The position numbers and the translations under genes were made by a program. From the NCBI RefSeq assembly GCF_900013425.1, contig NZ_FBXK01000005.1:248001-312000 (forward strand): a DNA stretch of 64,000 nt, in the 5' to 3' direction. The notes under the pieces are model-generated. The model was given only the letters and a program-made list of their open reading frames with translations. It was not told the DNA's origin and made no database searches. How positions within the stretch are numbered: the stretch's first letter is position 1; every line of letters begins with the position of its first letter. Source of the DNA: Sphingobium sp. Z007 (GTDB lineage: Bacteria > Pseudomonadota > Alphaproteobacteria > Sphingomonadales > Sphingomonadaceae). Positions 24,998-34,195 of this stretch are shown here, piece after piece.

Positions 24998-26536
24998 TCA
25001 GATAGCGGAGGCCAGCCACATAGCGCCAGCCCCGGCCGCCGCCGCCAGCACCGCCACCAGCGGGTAGCGCCAGCCGCCGCCCACACGGATCAGCTTGATC
25101 TCACTCAAGGGGGGCGGGGGCGGGGCGCCGCCTTTTTCGGGGAAGGCGTCCTCGATCCGCTTCACCAGCCCCGGCAGGCGTTGCAGCGTGCGCCAATTTT
25201 CGATCAGCGTGTCGGCGGCCTTCGCCTCCGGCCCCAGTTCGTCGCGCAGCCAGCCCTTTACGAAGGGGCCGCTGGTTTCCCACATATTGATGTCGGGATC
25301 GAGGCTGTGCGCCACGCCCTCCACCATCACCATCGTCTTTTGCAGCAGCAGCAGGTGCGGCTGGGTCTGCATGTCGAAATCGCGGGTGATGGCGAACAGC
25401 CCATCCAGCATCCCGCCGACCGACAATTCGCTGGCCGCCTTGCCGCGCATCGGCTCGCCCACTGCGCGCAGGGCCGTGGCGAATTCATCGACATTATGAT
25501 GGCCGGGCACATATTGCGCCTCGAAATGAATTTCCGCGACGCGCTTATAGTTGCCGGTGATGAGCCCGTAGAGAATCTCCGCCAACCACATGCGCGCGCG
25601 CCGGTCGATCCGGCCCATGATGCCGAAATCGATCGCTACGATGTCGCCATTGGCCCGCACGAACAGATTGCCCTGGTGCATGTCGGCGTGGAAGAAGCCT
25701 TCGGAAATCGCCTGCCGCAGGAAGGCGTTTACCAGCCGCGCGGCCAGATCCTTGACGTCATGGCCCGCCGCGATCAGCGCATCGCGATCGGAAATTTTGA
25801 TCCCGTCGATCCACTCCATCGTCATGACCTTGCCGGTCGTGCGGTCCCAGTCGATCGCTGGGATACGATATCCCGGCATTGCCTCCATCGCTTCGGCCAG
25901 TTCGGACGCCGACGCCGCTTCCCGCCGCAAATCCAGTTCGCGCGCGGTCCATCGCTTCATATTGGCGATGACGAGGCGCGGGCGCAGGCGCGCGATTTCG
26001 CCGCCCAGCATTTCGACATGGGCGGCGGCCCATTCATAGGTTTGAATGTCGCGGTTGAACTTCTCGATGACGCCAGGCCGGATCACCTTGACCGCAACAT
26101 CGCGGCCATCGGTCGTGAGCGCGCGATGCACCTGCGCGATCGACGCAGCCCCGACCGGCGCTTCGTCGAACCGGCTGTAGAGCGCGTCGAGCGGGCGGCC
26201 GAAACTCGTCTCGATCTGCGCCTTGATCGTCTCGAACGGGACGGGGGGCAGGGCGTCCTGCAACCGCAGCAGATCGTTCGCCGCGTGATCGCCGACCAGG
26301 TCGGGCCGGGTCGCCAGTGTCTGGCCCAGCTTGATCGCGGCCGGGCCGATCGACTGGAACGCGTCGGCATAGCGCGGCTGCTTGGGCACGCGCGCGCCCA
26401 GCCGCGCCAGCCGCACCAGCCGGCGCACCGGCGCGGGAGTCAGCGGATCGCGCTCGATGCCCGTTAGCGCGCCATGCCGCGCCAGTGTGCGGCCCCATTG
26501 CAGGAGGCGCCAGATATGCGTGATGTGGGATGTCAT
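24998..26536 (-). CDS. ubiB: Ubiquinone biosynthesis regulatory protein kinase UbiB
   Basis: A 512-residue ABC1/ADCK-type atypical kinase needed for ubiquinone synthesis. The family KxGQ motif is at 69-72 (IKLGQTLATRPD), with AAxS-type SIAQVHRA, the invariant VAVKV lysine, HADMHQGNLF and the metal-binding AIDFGIMG following in order. A C-terminal hydrophobic segment (~488-508) anchors it in the inner membrane. It starts 7 bp after ubiE, forming an operon. UbiB proteins are ATPases thought to aid lipid substrate access; the earlier hydroxylase assignment is obsolete. Confidence 0.95.
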   Translation of the reverse strand: MTSHITHIWRLLQWGRTLARHGALTGIERDPLTPAPVRRLVRLARLGARVPKQPRYADAFQSIGPAAIKLGQTLATRPDLVGDHAANDLLRLQDALPPVPFETIKAQIETSFGRPLDALYSRFDEAPVGAASIAQVHRALTTDGRDVAVKVIRPGVIEKFNRDIQTYEWAAAHVEMLGGEIARLRPRLVIANMKRWTARELDLRREAASASELAEAMEAMPGYRIPAIDWDRTTGKVMTMEWIDGIKISDRDALIAAGHDVKDLAARLVNAFLRQAISEGFFHADMHQGNLFVRANGDIVAIDFGIMGRIDRRARMWLAEILYGLITGNYKRVAEIHFEAQYVPGHHNVDEFATALRAVGEPMRGKAASELSVGGMLDGLFAITRDFDMQTQPHLLLLQKTMVMVEGVAHSLDPDINMWETSGPFVKGWLRDELGPEAKAADTLIENWRTLQRLPGLVKRIEDAFPEKGGAPPPPPLSEIKLIRVGGGWRYPLVAVLAAAAGAGAMWLASAI

Positions 26537-26543
26537 GCGGGCT

Positions 26544-27275
26544 TCAGATCTTCCAGCCGCTATGGATCGCGACCAGTCCGCCCAAGATCGGCTCGACTTT
26601 CGTGTTCACGAAGCCCGCGTCGCGGATCATGCCTTCGAATTTGGGCATGGGCGGGAAGCGGCGGATCGATTCGATCAGGTAGCGATAGCTGTCGGCGTCA
26701 TTGGCGAACAGTTTCCCCAGTTGCGGCACCAGCTTGTGCGAATAGACATCATAAACGTCCGAAAAGCCGGGCCAGGTGGTGGTGGAAAATTCCAGGCAGA
26801 AGAAGCGTCCGCCAAATTTCAGAACGCGGTGCGCTTCGGCAAGCGCCTGGTCGATATGGGTGACGTTGCGGATGCCAAAGGCGATCGTATAGGCGTCGAA
26901 CGCCCTGTCGCCAAAGGTCAGCTCTTCCGCATTTTGTTCGGACCAGATCAGCCCGTCATACCCTTTTTTCTGTGCCCGCTCGACGCCCACGGCCAGCATT
27001 TCCGGGTTGATGTCGGACACGGTGACCTGCGCACCATGTTTGTGCATCCGAAACGCGATGTCGCCGGTGCCGCCGGCCATGTCGAGTATCTGTTCGCCTG
27101 GTCGGGGCTTCACCCGGCGCACGAACTGGTCCTTCCACAGGCGGTGCGCGCCGCCGGACATGGCGTCGTTCATCAGATCATATTTCGCCGCGACGTTGGA
27201 GAAGACGTCGCGGACCATGCCCTGCTTGTCGGCGGCATCGACGTCGCGATAACCGAAGGATGCTGTGTCGTTCAT
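26544..27275 (-). CDS. ubiE: Demethylmenaquinone/ubiquinone C-methyltransferase
   Basis: A 243-residue SAM-dependent methyltransferase carrying out C-methylation in ubiquinone synthesis. UbiE signatures are present: YDLMNDAMSGGAHRLWK, the SAM-binding ILDMAGGTGDIAFR, and AFGIRNVTHIDQALAE plus FCLEFS. An ATG at 27281 is two codons upstream; 27275 has better spacing from a weak AGAG. It is first in the eight-gene minus-strand operon running to 20919. Divergent treA begins 120 bp away. Confidence 0.96.
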   Translation of the reverse strand: MNDTASFGYRDVDAADKQGMVRDVFSNVAAKYDLMNDAMSGGAHRLWKDQFVRRVKPRPGEQILDMAGGTGDIAFRMHKHGAQVTVSDINPEMLAVGVERAQKKGYDGLIWSEQNAEELTFGDRAFDAYTIAFGIRNVTHIDQALAEAHRVLKFGGRFFCLEFSTTTWPGFSDVYDVYSHKLVPQLGKLFANDADSYRYLIESIRRFPPMPKFEGMIRDAGFVNTKVEPILGGLVAIHSGWKI

Positions 27276-27395
27276 GCCCATCGCTCTAGACAGTGTTGCG
27301 CCGTCATTCCAGCGCCAAGGCATGTCCTTTGGAACGCTTCTGGGCGATCATCCATTCCTGGTGCAGCCTGTCGATCGAAATGGAGAGCCTTCGCC

Positions 27396-28955
27396 GTGCG
27401 TCATACTGCCTTCACTGTTCTGGCTGCCCTGCTATGCATGGCCCAGGCCGCTCCGCCACCATCCTTGCCCCAAGCCGCACAGCCCAGCCCGCAGCAAGTC
27501 TATGGCCCGTTGTTTGAAGCAGTGCAGCGTGAAAAGGTCTTTCCCGACGGCAAGAGTTTCGTTGACGCGGTGCCCAGGGGCGATCCTGCTACGATCCTAG
27601 ACCGCTATCGGCAGGAGAAGCCGCAAGGTCCGGCGCTCCGCAGCTTTGTCCTCAAATATTTCGATGTGCCGGGCGAACAGGTCGCCGACTCGCAAAGCCT
27701 GCGCGGCCATATCAAGGCGCTTTGGCCGCACCTCACGCGCCCGGCGCTTGACCCGCCGTCAGGGTCGTCCGCGCTCGCCTTGCCCGCGCCCTATGTGGTG
27801 CCAGGCGGGCGGTTTCGCGAAATCTATTATTGGGACAGCTATTTCACCATGCTGGGCCTCAAGGCCGACGGGCAGCAGGCGCTGATCGATTCGATGCTGG
27901 TCGATTTCGAAAGCCTGATCGATCGCTACGGCTTCATCCCTAATGGCACGCGGACCTATTATCTGGGCCGGTCGCAGCCGCCCTTCCTGGCGTCGATGGT
28001 GGATCTGGCCAGCAACCCCGACGACCCCCGGCACCTCAAAGCCCTTCGCGCCGAGCATGATTTCTGGATGCGCGGTGCGGACGGGCTGGCAAAGGGCGCG
28101 GCCGATCGCCGCGTCGTGCGGATGCCCGACGGCGCGCTGCTCAACCGCTATTGGGACGACAGGCCGGGGCCGCGCGACGAAAGCTGGGCGGAGGATGTCG
28201 CGACCGCCGGGCAAAGCAGTCGCCCGGCCGCGGACATGTATCGCCACCTGCGCGCGGGCGCGGAAAGCGGCTGGGACTTCTCGTCGCGCTGGCTGGATGA
28301 TCCCAAGCGTCTCTCCACGATCCGCACCACCGATATCGTACCAGTGGACCTTAACAGCCTCCTTTGGGCGCTGGAGCGCAGCATCGCCCGGCGCTGCGCC
28401 GGGGCGGGTGAGGTCGCCTGCGCCCGGCGGTTCGAGTCGCTGGCGGCAGCGCGGGGGCGGGCGATCGGCCGTTGGCTGTGGCAATCGCGGGAAGGCCGCT
28501 ATGCCGATTGGGACATGCAGGCGCGCAAGCCAACCGTGATCGTCTCCGCCGCGACCCTCTTCCCGCTGTTCGTGGGCCTGGCCGACCGCCGCCAGGCCGA
28601 CGCTGTCGCCCGCCTTACCCAGGGTCAACTGCTGGGGCAGGGCGGGCTTCGCACCACCCGCATCGCCAGCCGCCAGCAATGGGACAGCCCCAATGGCTGG
28701 GCGCCGCTGCAGTGGGTGGCCGTCGAAGGGCTGGCGCGCACCGGCCACACGGTATTGGCGAAGGATATCGCCAAACGCTGGATCGGCACGGTCGATGCGG
28801 CGTATCGGGAAACCGGCAAGATTCTGGAAAAATATGATGTCGAGGCGCGCAAGCCCGGCGGCGGCGGCGAATATGCACTGCAAGACGGCTTCGGCTGGAC
28901 CAATGGCGTCACAAGCGCGCTGCTCGACCGCTGGCCCGATCTTGATCCTGGCTGA
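27396..28955 (+). CDS. treA: Periplasmic alpha,alpha-trehalase (GH37)
   Basis: A 519-residue exported glycoside hydrolase splitting trehalose into two glucose units. A signal peptide (TVLAALLCMAQA) leads to the GH37 domain with signature 1 PGGRFREIYYWDSY (137-150), a catalytic-type aspartate in ESGWDFSSRW (D294) and signature 2 QWDSPNGWAPLQW (428-440). The frame is open far upstream, but GTG at 27396 is placed just before the signal peptide with GGAG ten bases before it. Its 5' side faces ubiE; a palindromic repeat follows its stop. Confidence 0.93.
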   Translation: MRHTAFTVLAALLCMAQAAPPPSLPQAAQPSPQQVYGPLFEAVQREKVFPDGKSFVDAVPRGDPATILDRYRQEKPQGPALRSFVLKYFDVPGEQVADSQSLRGHIKALWPHLTRPALDPPSGSSALALPAPYVVPGGRFREIYYWDSYFTMLGLKADGQQALIDSMLVDFESLIDRYGFIPNGTRTYYLGRSQPPFLASMVDLASNPDDPRHLKALRAEHDFWMRGADGLAKGAADRRVVRMPDGALLNRYWDDRPGPRDESWAEDVATAGQSSRPAADMYRHLRAGAESGWDFSSRWLDDPKRLSTIRTTDIVPVDLNSLLWALERSIARRCAGAGEVACARRFESLAAARGRAIGRWLWQSREGRYADWDMQARKPTVIVSAATLFPLFVGLADRRQADAVARLTQGQLLGQGGLRTTRIASRQQWDSPNGWAPLQWVAVEGLARTGHTVLAKDIAKRWIGTVDAAYRETGKILEKYDVEARKPGGGGEYALQDGFGWTNGVTSALLDRWPDLDPG

Positions 28956-28959
28956 CTAT

Positions 28960-29032
28960 CCATTCGTTTCGAGCGAAGTCGGGAAACGATAGCACGGCGC
29001 TGCCCGCTTCTCGACACGCTCGAAGCAAACGG
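28960..29032. repeat. Dispersed palindromic repeat (CGTTTCGAGCGAAG family), copy 1
   Basis: Left arm 28960-28988 (begins CCATTCGTTTCGAGCGAAG) pairs imperfectly with 29005-29032. The same element recurs at 56376-56449, also in an intergenic gap just past a gene end. Confidence 0.85.
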
Positions 29033-29088
29033 AAGTTATGGGGCAGGCCCCCTGTTGCCGCCGCGCGCTAACCCCTACATGCGGTGCC

Positions 29089-29901
29089 ATGCCTGAGCTT
29101 CCCGAAGTCGAAACCACCGTCGCTGGCCTGCGCGCCGTCCTTCAAGGGGCGGTGCTGACGCGGGTGGAGCCGCGCCGAGCCGACCTGCGCTGGCCGATCC
29201 CCGTCGACCTGCGCCAGCGGATGACGGGGGCGACAGTGACGGGGCTGTCGCGCCGCGCCAAATATGGCCTCATCGAAACCGATCGCGGTGACGTGATGAT
29301 CTTTCACCTCGGCATGTCGGGCCGCTGGCGAATCGATCCGACCGCGATCGGTACGCACGACCATCTGTTACTGGAAACGAGCCACGGCCATGTGCTGGCG
29401 CTCAACGACCCGCGCCGATTCGGGTCGCTTGACCTGGTGCGGTCGCATGGGTGGCAAAGCTACACGCCCTTCACGCGCATGGGGCCGGAACCGCTAGGAC
29501 CGGATTTCCACACCGCGCGCCTCGCCGCCGCGCTCAAGGGCAAGGCGACCTCGATCAAGGCGGCGCTGCTCGATCAGCGAATCGTTGCGGGCCTGGGCAA
29601 TATCTATGTGTGCGAGGCGCTCAACATGGCGGGTATCGCGCCGATTCGCGTGGCGGGCAAGATCAGTCGGCCGCGCCTCGCCCTGCTGGTGGAGGCGATT
29701 CGCGACGTCTTGTCCGCCGCCATTGCCGCGGGCGGCTCTACCCTGCGCGATTATGCGCGGCCCGATGGCGAACTGGGCTATTTTTCCAAACAATGGCGCG
29801 TCTATGGGCGGGAGGGCGAATCCTGCCTGTGCGGCGGCACGGTCCAGCGGCGGGTGGACGGGGGCCGATCGACCTTCTTCTGCGCCAAATGTCAGAAATA
29901 G
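29089..29901 (+). CDS. mutM: Formamidopyrimidine-DNA glycosylase (Fpg)
   Basis: A 270-residue bifunctional glycosylase/AP lyase excising 8-oxoguanine and formamidopyrimidines. The N-terminal catalytic MPELPEVET (proline nucleophile P2, E3) fixes the start at 29089, although the frame opens at 29038. The helix-two-turn-helix segment (DQRIVAGLGNIYVCEAL) and the C-terminal zinc finger (CLCGG...FFCAKCQK) are intact. Confidence 0.96.
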   Translation: MPELPEVETTVAGLRAVLQGAVLTRVEPRRADLRWPIPVDLRQRMTGATVTGLSRRAKYGLIETDRGDVMIFHLGMSGRWRIDPTAIGTHDHLLLETSHGHVLALNDPRRFGSLDLVRSHGWQSYTPFTRMGPEPLGPDFHTARLAAALKGKATSIKAALLDQRIVAGLGNIYVCEALNMAGIAPIRVAGKISRPRLALLVEAIRDVLSAAIAAGGSTLRDYARPDGELGYFSKQWRVYGREGESCLCGGTVQRRVDGGRSTFFCAKCQK

Positions 29902-29916
29902 CGGCGCCCGAATCCG

Positions 29917-29945
29917 TTGACGTCCACCCTGAACCTCTGTAAGGG
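29917..29945 (+). promoter_or_regulatory. Predicted sigma-70 promoter of rpsT
   Basis: TTGACG (29917-29922) and TAAGGG (29940-29945) are separated by 17 bases, 72 bp upstream of the rpsT start. The -35 element is close to consensus; the -10 is weak. It lies just past the mutM stop codon. Confidence 0.5.
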
Positions 29946-30017
29946 GCGCACCTTCACGAGGCGTGTCGGTCGTTCGACGGGCCTCTTCCAAAGATTTGAT
30001 GAGAACCGAGGAATAGA

Positions 30018-30281
30018 ATGGCCAATACGCCGCAAGCCAAGAAGCGCATCCGTCGCAACGAGCGTCGCGCCGAAATCAATGGCGCCCGCATCAGCCGGAT
30101 TCGCACCCTGGTGAAGAAGGTGGAAGCCGCCCTCGCCGCCGGTGACAAGGATGTCGCTGCGACGGCCCTGCAGGCCGTTCAGCCTGAGCTGGCCCGTGGC
30201 GTCGCCCGCGGCGTGCTGCACAAGAATACCGCGTCGCGCAAGTTTGGTCGCCTGACCAAGGCTGTCAGCGCGCTCGCCTAA
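30018..30281 (+). CDS. rpsT: 30S ribosomal protein S20
   Basis: An 87-residue basic helical protein that binds 16S rRNA early in 30S assembly. It has the typical start [17 protein letters not shown] and the conserved [20 protein letters not shown] segment (residues ~68-80). A strong terminator follows 30 bp after the stop. The order mutM-rpsT-dnaA is usual in this group. Confidence 0.97.
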   Translation: MANTPQAKKRIRRNERRAEINGARISRIRTLVKKVEAALAAGDKDVAATALQAVQPELARGVARGVLHKNTASRKFGRLTKAVSALA

Positions 30282-30311
30282 ACCCTTTCGGGTTTTTCGG
30301 CAGATCATAAG

Positions 30312-30339
30312 GCCCGCCCCATCACTGGGGCGGGCTTTT
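30312..30339 (+). terminator. Intrinsic terminator of rpsT
   Basis: GCCCGCCCC (30312-30320) and GGGGCGGGC (30327-30335) form a perfect 9-bp stem with a 6-nt loop, followed by TTTT. Confidence 0.9.
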
Positions 30340-30717
30340 CGTCGTTTATTCATAAATGGGTCATTTTCGACGATCGCCTGATTTCCCGCGATTCGACGCG
30401 CTGCGGCACAAATAAATACAAATAAGTCATTGAAATAATTAGATAAGTTTTGTTTCGAAGGAATCCGACGGCTTTGCTGAGTCAACGGCTTTATTTCACT
30501 TTTTTGAACCATGCTGCCCTTGATCCGGCGTCCTACCCCTGTCTATTTTCGAAATCCGGCCGCCGTCGAATCGCTACGGTGACTCATCCATGGCGGCCGT
30601 CATGTGAGATCGATTATCGCGTAGGACTCGGAATCGCGGGGGCTTTTCCGATCGGGTAACTGCGCGCATTTTTTCCTGCCCGAACCAGGGGGCGAAGTTG
30701 GTAGGTCGTGGAAGCTT
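30340..30717. promoter_or_regulatory. dnaA leader region, partly A/T-rich
   Basis: No gene is seen in these 378 bp. The first half is markedly A/T-rich (30405-30460). TTATTCATA at 30346-30354 differs by one base from the DnaA-box consensus TTATNCACA; no cluster of boxes is present, so this does not look like a complete replication origin. TTGATC (30520) and TCTATT (30542) are spaced 16 bp and could be a dnaA promoter. Confidence 0.5.
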
Positions 30718-32127
30718 ATGAAGGATGTTGTGGGCGTGGTGGGTTGGCAGGACGGACAGATTAGCCAGGCCGATGCGGGCCTGGAATCCGCCTGGACCAG
30801 CATCCGCGTCGGTCTGCGCCGCGATGTCGGCGCACGGATGTTCGACCAGTGGCTCAAACCCGTCCGCCTGGGCGACTATTGCGCTGAATCGCAGACGCTA
30901 GACCTGCTCGTCGCCAGCGATTTCAGCGCCAATTTCGTGTCCGGCCAGTTTGGCGACCGCCTGCGCATGGCTTGGCGCAGCGCTGGCGCAGCTGTGCGCG
31001 AAGTTCGCTTGCGCCGCGCCCCGGACGCCACCGGCCCGCGCCTGCTGGAAATCACGCATGTCGAGTCGCCGGTTCCGGTGGAAGAACTGGCGCCCGTCGC
31101 CATCGCCTCCAACTTCCTGCCGCGCCACGGCTTTGCCGATTTCGTCGTCGGAGACACCAACCGGCTCGCCAACTCGGCTGCCCAGGCAATGGCTGGCGAA
31201 GCCACGCCGCGTTTCAGCCCGCTGTTCATCCATGGCGGCACCGGCCAGGGCAAGACCCACCTGCTCCACGCCATCGCCCGCGCCTTTTCGGCCCATTCGC
31301 CCGCCGCGCCCGTGCTCTACATGTCGGCCGAACGCTTCATGATGGAATTCGTGAACGCGATGCGCGCCAATGAAACCATGGCGTTCAAGGGCCGGCTGCG
31401 CGCCGCCCGGCTGCTGCTGATCGACGATATTCAGTTCATCGCTGGCAAGGGATCGACGCAGGAGGAATTTCTCCACACGATCAATGATCTCATCGACAGC
31501 GGCGCGCGCATCGTCGTGACCGCCGACCGGCCGCCGCAGATGCTGGAATCGATCGATCCGCGCATTCTTTCGCGCCTAGCCGGCGGCTTGGTCGCCGACA
31601 TCCAGCCTGCGGGCCTGGACCTGCGCCTTGCCATCCTCGAATCCAAGCGCGCAGTGGCGGGCGATCCGCCGGTCCCTGACGCCGTGATCGATTTCCTGGC
31701 CCGCGCGATCCGCTCGAACGTGCGCGAACTGGAAGGGGCGTTCAACAAGCTGGTCGCCTATGGCCAATTGACTGGCCGCTCGATTGACCTCGACTTCGCG
31801 CAGGGCATGCTGGCCGACGCGGTGCGCGCCAATGCGCGGCGCATCACGGTGGACGAAATCCAGAAGGCCTGTGCCGCCCATTTCAAGATCGACCCGTCAG
31901 AAATGCGCTCCAAGCGTCGCGCCCGCGCCGTCGCCCGGCCCCGCCAGGTGGCAATGTACCTCGCCAAGAAGATGACGCCGCGCTCGCTGCCCGAAATCGG
32001 CCGCATCTTCGGCGGGCGCGATCACAGTACGGTGATCCACGCCGTGCGCACGATCGAAGCGCTGCGCGAAAGCAACCCGGACATGGACGCCGACGTCCGC
32101 GCGCTCCAGCGCCTGCTGGAGGGCTAA
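30718..32127 (+). CDS. dnaA: Chromosomal replication initiator protein DnaA
   Basis: A 469-residue AAA+ initiator that binds DnaA boxes and opens the origin. Domain I covers ~20-95 and a short linker follows. The AAA+ core has Walker A GGTGQGKT (173-180) and Walker B LLLIDDIQF (D236/D237), and the C-terminal DNA-binding domain carries the box-recognition signature GGRDHSTVIH (432-441). A GGAAG ribosome site precedes the ATG. It sits in the usual place after rpsT, but no clear oriC is seen beside it. Confidence 0.97.
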   Translation: MKDVVGVVGWQDGQISQADAGLESAWTSIRVGLRRDVGARMFDQWLKPVRLGDYCAESQTLDLLVASDFSANFVSGQFGDRLRMAWRSAGAAVREVRLRRAPDATGPRLLEITHVESPVPVEELAPVAIASNFLPRHGFADFVVGDTNRLANSAAQAMAGEATPRFSPLFIHGGTGQGKTHLLHAIARAFSAHSPAAPVLYMSAERFMMEFVNAMRANETMAFKGRLRAARLLLIDDIQFIAGKGSTQEEFLHTINDLIDSGARIVVTADRPPQMLESIDPRILSRLAGGLVADIQPAGLDLRLAILESKRAVAGDPPVPDAVIDFLARAIRSNVRELEGAFNKLVAYGQLTGRSIDLDFAQGMLADAVRANARRITVDEIQKACAAHFKIDPSEMRSKRRARAVARPRQVAMYLAKKMTPRSLPEIGRIFGGRDHSTVIHAVRTIEALRESNPDMDADVRALQRLLEG

Positions 32128-32171
32128 CGCAGCCCTCTGGCGTCCGGCGGCGGACAGTCTAGGGTAAGCGC

Positions 32172-32774
32172 ATGATTCGTCCGCTCCTGCTCCTCCTCGC
32201 CGCCCTCCTTGCCCTGTCGCCTGCCAAGGCCCAGACGCCGCCAACTGCACCGACCGACATCCGTGTCGCGCTCGACACCGACGCAGGGCGGATTGTCGTG
32301 GCCGTCCATGCCGACAAGGCGCCCGTCACCGCCGCCAATTTCCTCAAATATGTCGATCAGAAGCGGTTCGACGGCACGGTCTTCTATCGCGGCGTGGGCG
32401 CGGCCGATTATGGCTTCGTCCAGGGCGGGGCGCAAAATGATCCGAAGCGGATATTGCCACCGATCAAACATGAACCCACCACCCAGACCGGCCTCACCCA
32501 TGATGATGGCGCGCTGTCGATGGCCCGCTATGCGCCGGGCAGTGCGACCGGGGACTTTTTCATCGTGCTGGGCAAGATGCCGGCCATGGACGCTCAGCCT
32601 GATGCACCGGGCGACAATCAGGGGTTCGCCGTCTTCGCTCATCTGGTCGAGGGGATGGACGTGGTGAAGGCGATCCTGGCAGCGCCCAAGTCCGCCACCG
32701 CGGGGGAGGGCGTGATGAAGGGCCAGATGCTCGCAGCGCCCGTCAAAATCCGCACGGCGCGGCGGGAGCCTTAA
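32172..32774 (+). CDS. Exported cyclophilin-type peptidyl-prolyl isomerase
   Basis: A 200-residue protein with a signal peptide (LLLLLAALLALSPAKA) and a cyclophilin domain: VTAANFLKYVDQKRFDGTVFYR, FVQGGAQNDPK and SMARYAPGSATGDFFI follow the family order, including the catalytic Arg in FYR and Phe/Gln in GGAQ. It catalyses proline cis-trans isomerisation during protein folding in the periplasm. It follows dnaA by 44 bp but is probably transcribed separately. Confidence 0.93.
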   Translation: MIRPLLLLLAALLALSPAKAQTPPTAPTDIRVALDTDAGRIVVAVHADKAPVTAANFLKYVDQKRFDGTVFYRGVGAADYGFVQGGAQNDPKRILPPIKHEPTTQTGLTHDDGALSMARYAPGSATGDFFIVLGKMPAMDAQPDAPGDNQGFAVFAHLVEGMDVVKAILAAPKSATAGEGVMKGQMLAAPVKIRTARREP

Positions 32775-32822
32775 GGCTGGCAACGGCCCAGTCCTCCGTT
32801 CGCCCTGATGAGCCTATGGGAT

Positions 32823-34067
32823 TCAGGCTTCGTCCGTCCCGCGCTGATCCAAAATCCGCGCCGCCGCCATGTCGGCGGTCACATTGCCCACCGTGCGGAA
32901 GATGTCGGGCACCGTCTCCACCGCCAGCAACAGCGGCAGCGCCTCCACTGGCACGCCCATGGCCAGGCAGATGGGGCCGGTGGTGGTGAAGAAGGTGATC
33001 TGGCTGGGCAGGCCGACTGCCGCCAGGCTGACGATCGCGGCCACCAGCACCCCCATCACCAGTTGCGCCGGACCAAGCGTCACGCCGTTCATCGCCGCCA
33101 CATAAAGGGCGACGCCCAGATTGGCGGGCGGGCTGGTAATGCGAAACAGCGATATGGCGAGTGGCAGAACGATGCTGCGCGTGGTTTCGCGCACCTCCAG
33201 CGGCCCGTCGCTCGCCTGGATCATCGCGGGCAGGGAGGCGATCGAGCTTTGGGTGGAAAAGGCGATGGCCTGGGCGGGCAGGGCGGCGCGCGCAAAGCGG
33301 CCCAACCCGATTCGCCCGGCGATCACCGCCAGCGGATAGACGAGCAAGGTCACCGCGACGCAGATCAGCACGATGAAGCCGATATAATGGAGCAGCGCGC
33401 CCGCCGTCGCCAGGCCCGACTGCGCGCCCGCAACCAGCGCCAGCGCGAACACCCCGATCGGCGCCAGCCACAACACCCAGCCGACCACCACCAGCAGCGC
33501 GTCGGCCAGCGCCTGGAAGAAGCCGGTCAGCAGCGCGCGGCGATCCGGTGCGATGCGGGTGACGGCAAAGCCGAAGACGAGCGCGAACAGCACCACGGCT
33601 ACGACCTGTCCCTCGCTGGCGGACTTAAGGGGATTGACCGGGATGAATCCCAGCAGCCATTCCGCCGACGGGCGCACGTCCGGCACCTCCGATAGGCCGT
33701 CCGCGCCCGCCAGCGCGCCGACTGCGCCGTGGGGCACCGGCCAGATATGCAGCATCAGTGGCCCGATCAGCGCAGCGACCACGGCCGCCACCGTAAGCAG
33801 GATCGCGAACAGCGCGATTGCGCGGCCGGCCATGAAGTTGGTCCGCGCGCTGGTCGCCGCCTGGGCTATGCCCGTCACCAGCAGCGCGAAGATCAAGGGG
33901 ATCAGCGGCATCTGCAACCCGCCCAGCCACGCATTGCCGACCGGCTGCGCCACTGCGACGACGTCGCCGGCCCAGCCGCTCTCCAGGCCGCCGCCCCATT
34001 CGGCCAGCGCAATGCCGCTGCCCAGCCCCAGAACGAGCGCGATCATGATGCGGACGGTCAAGGACAT
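32823..34067 (-). CDS. Dicarboxylate/amino acid:cation symporter (second SDF paralogue)
   Basis: A 414-residue polytopic transporter of the same superfamily as the symporter at the window start, but diverged. The serine-rich loop is FSTQSSIASLPAMI, characteristic of the family, and the C-terminal RTVGNVTADMAAARI carries the substrate-binding Asn/Asp positions. The classical PTGYSFNxDGT motif is replaced by LPLAISLFRITSPPANL, pointing to a different substrate, for example glutamate, serine/threonine or another amino acid. Monocistronic. Confidence 0.88.
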   Translation of the reverse strand: MSLTVRIMIALVLGLGSGIALAEWGGGLESGWAGDVVAVAQPVGNAWLGGLQMPLIPLIFALLVTGIAQAATSARTNFMAGRAIALFAILLTVAAVVAALIGPLMLHIWPVPHGAVGALAGADGLSEVPDVRPSAEWLLGFIPVNPLKSASEGQVVAVVLFALVFGFAVTRIAPDRRALLTGFFQALADALLVVVGWVLWLAPIGVFALALVAGAQSGLATAGALLHYIGFIVLICVAVTLLVYPLAVIAGRIGLGRFARAALPAQAIAFSTQSSIASLPAMIQASDGPLEVRETTRSIVLPLAISLFRITSPPANLGVALYVAAMNGVTLGPAQLVMGVLVAAIVSLAAVGLPSQITFFTTTGPICLAMGVPVEALPLLLAVETVPDIFRTVGNVTADMAAARILDQRGTDEA

Positions 34068-34195
34068 GGGCGTGGTTCCCCGTAAACGCTGGCAATAGCG
34101 CTGCCGATGGCAACGGACCGCGGCACGCTATCCGCTATGACAGGGCATAGGACAGCGGAAAATGGCGCTATCCGTGTCGATGGGCGTAAGACGGC

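Noticed and set aside
24896..26467. 523-codon plus-strand ORF opposite ubiB
   Set aside because: Antisense shadow; composition is His/Arg/Gln-rich and unrelated to any protein.
26382..27395. N-terminal extension of the treA frame
   Set aside because: The first 338 codons run antisense to ubiE and part of ubiB; the real protein begins with the signal peptide at 27396.
30340..30717. Chromosomal replication origin beside dnaA
   Set aside because: Only one near-match to a DnaA box and no repeated array; A/T richness alone is insufficient.
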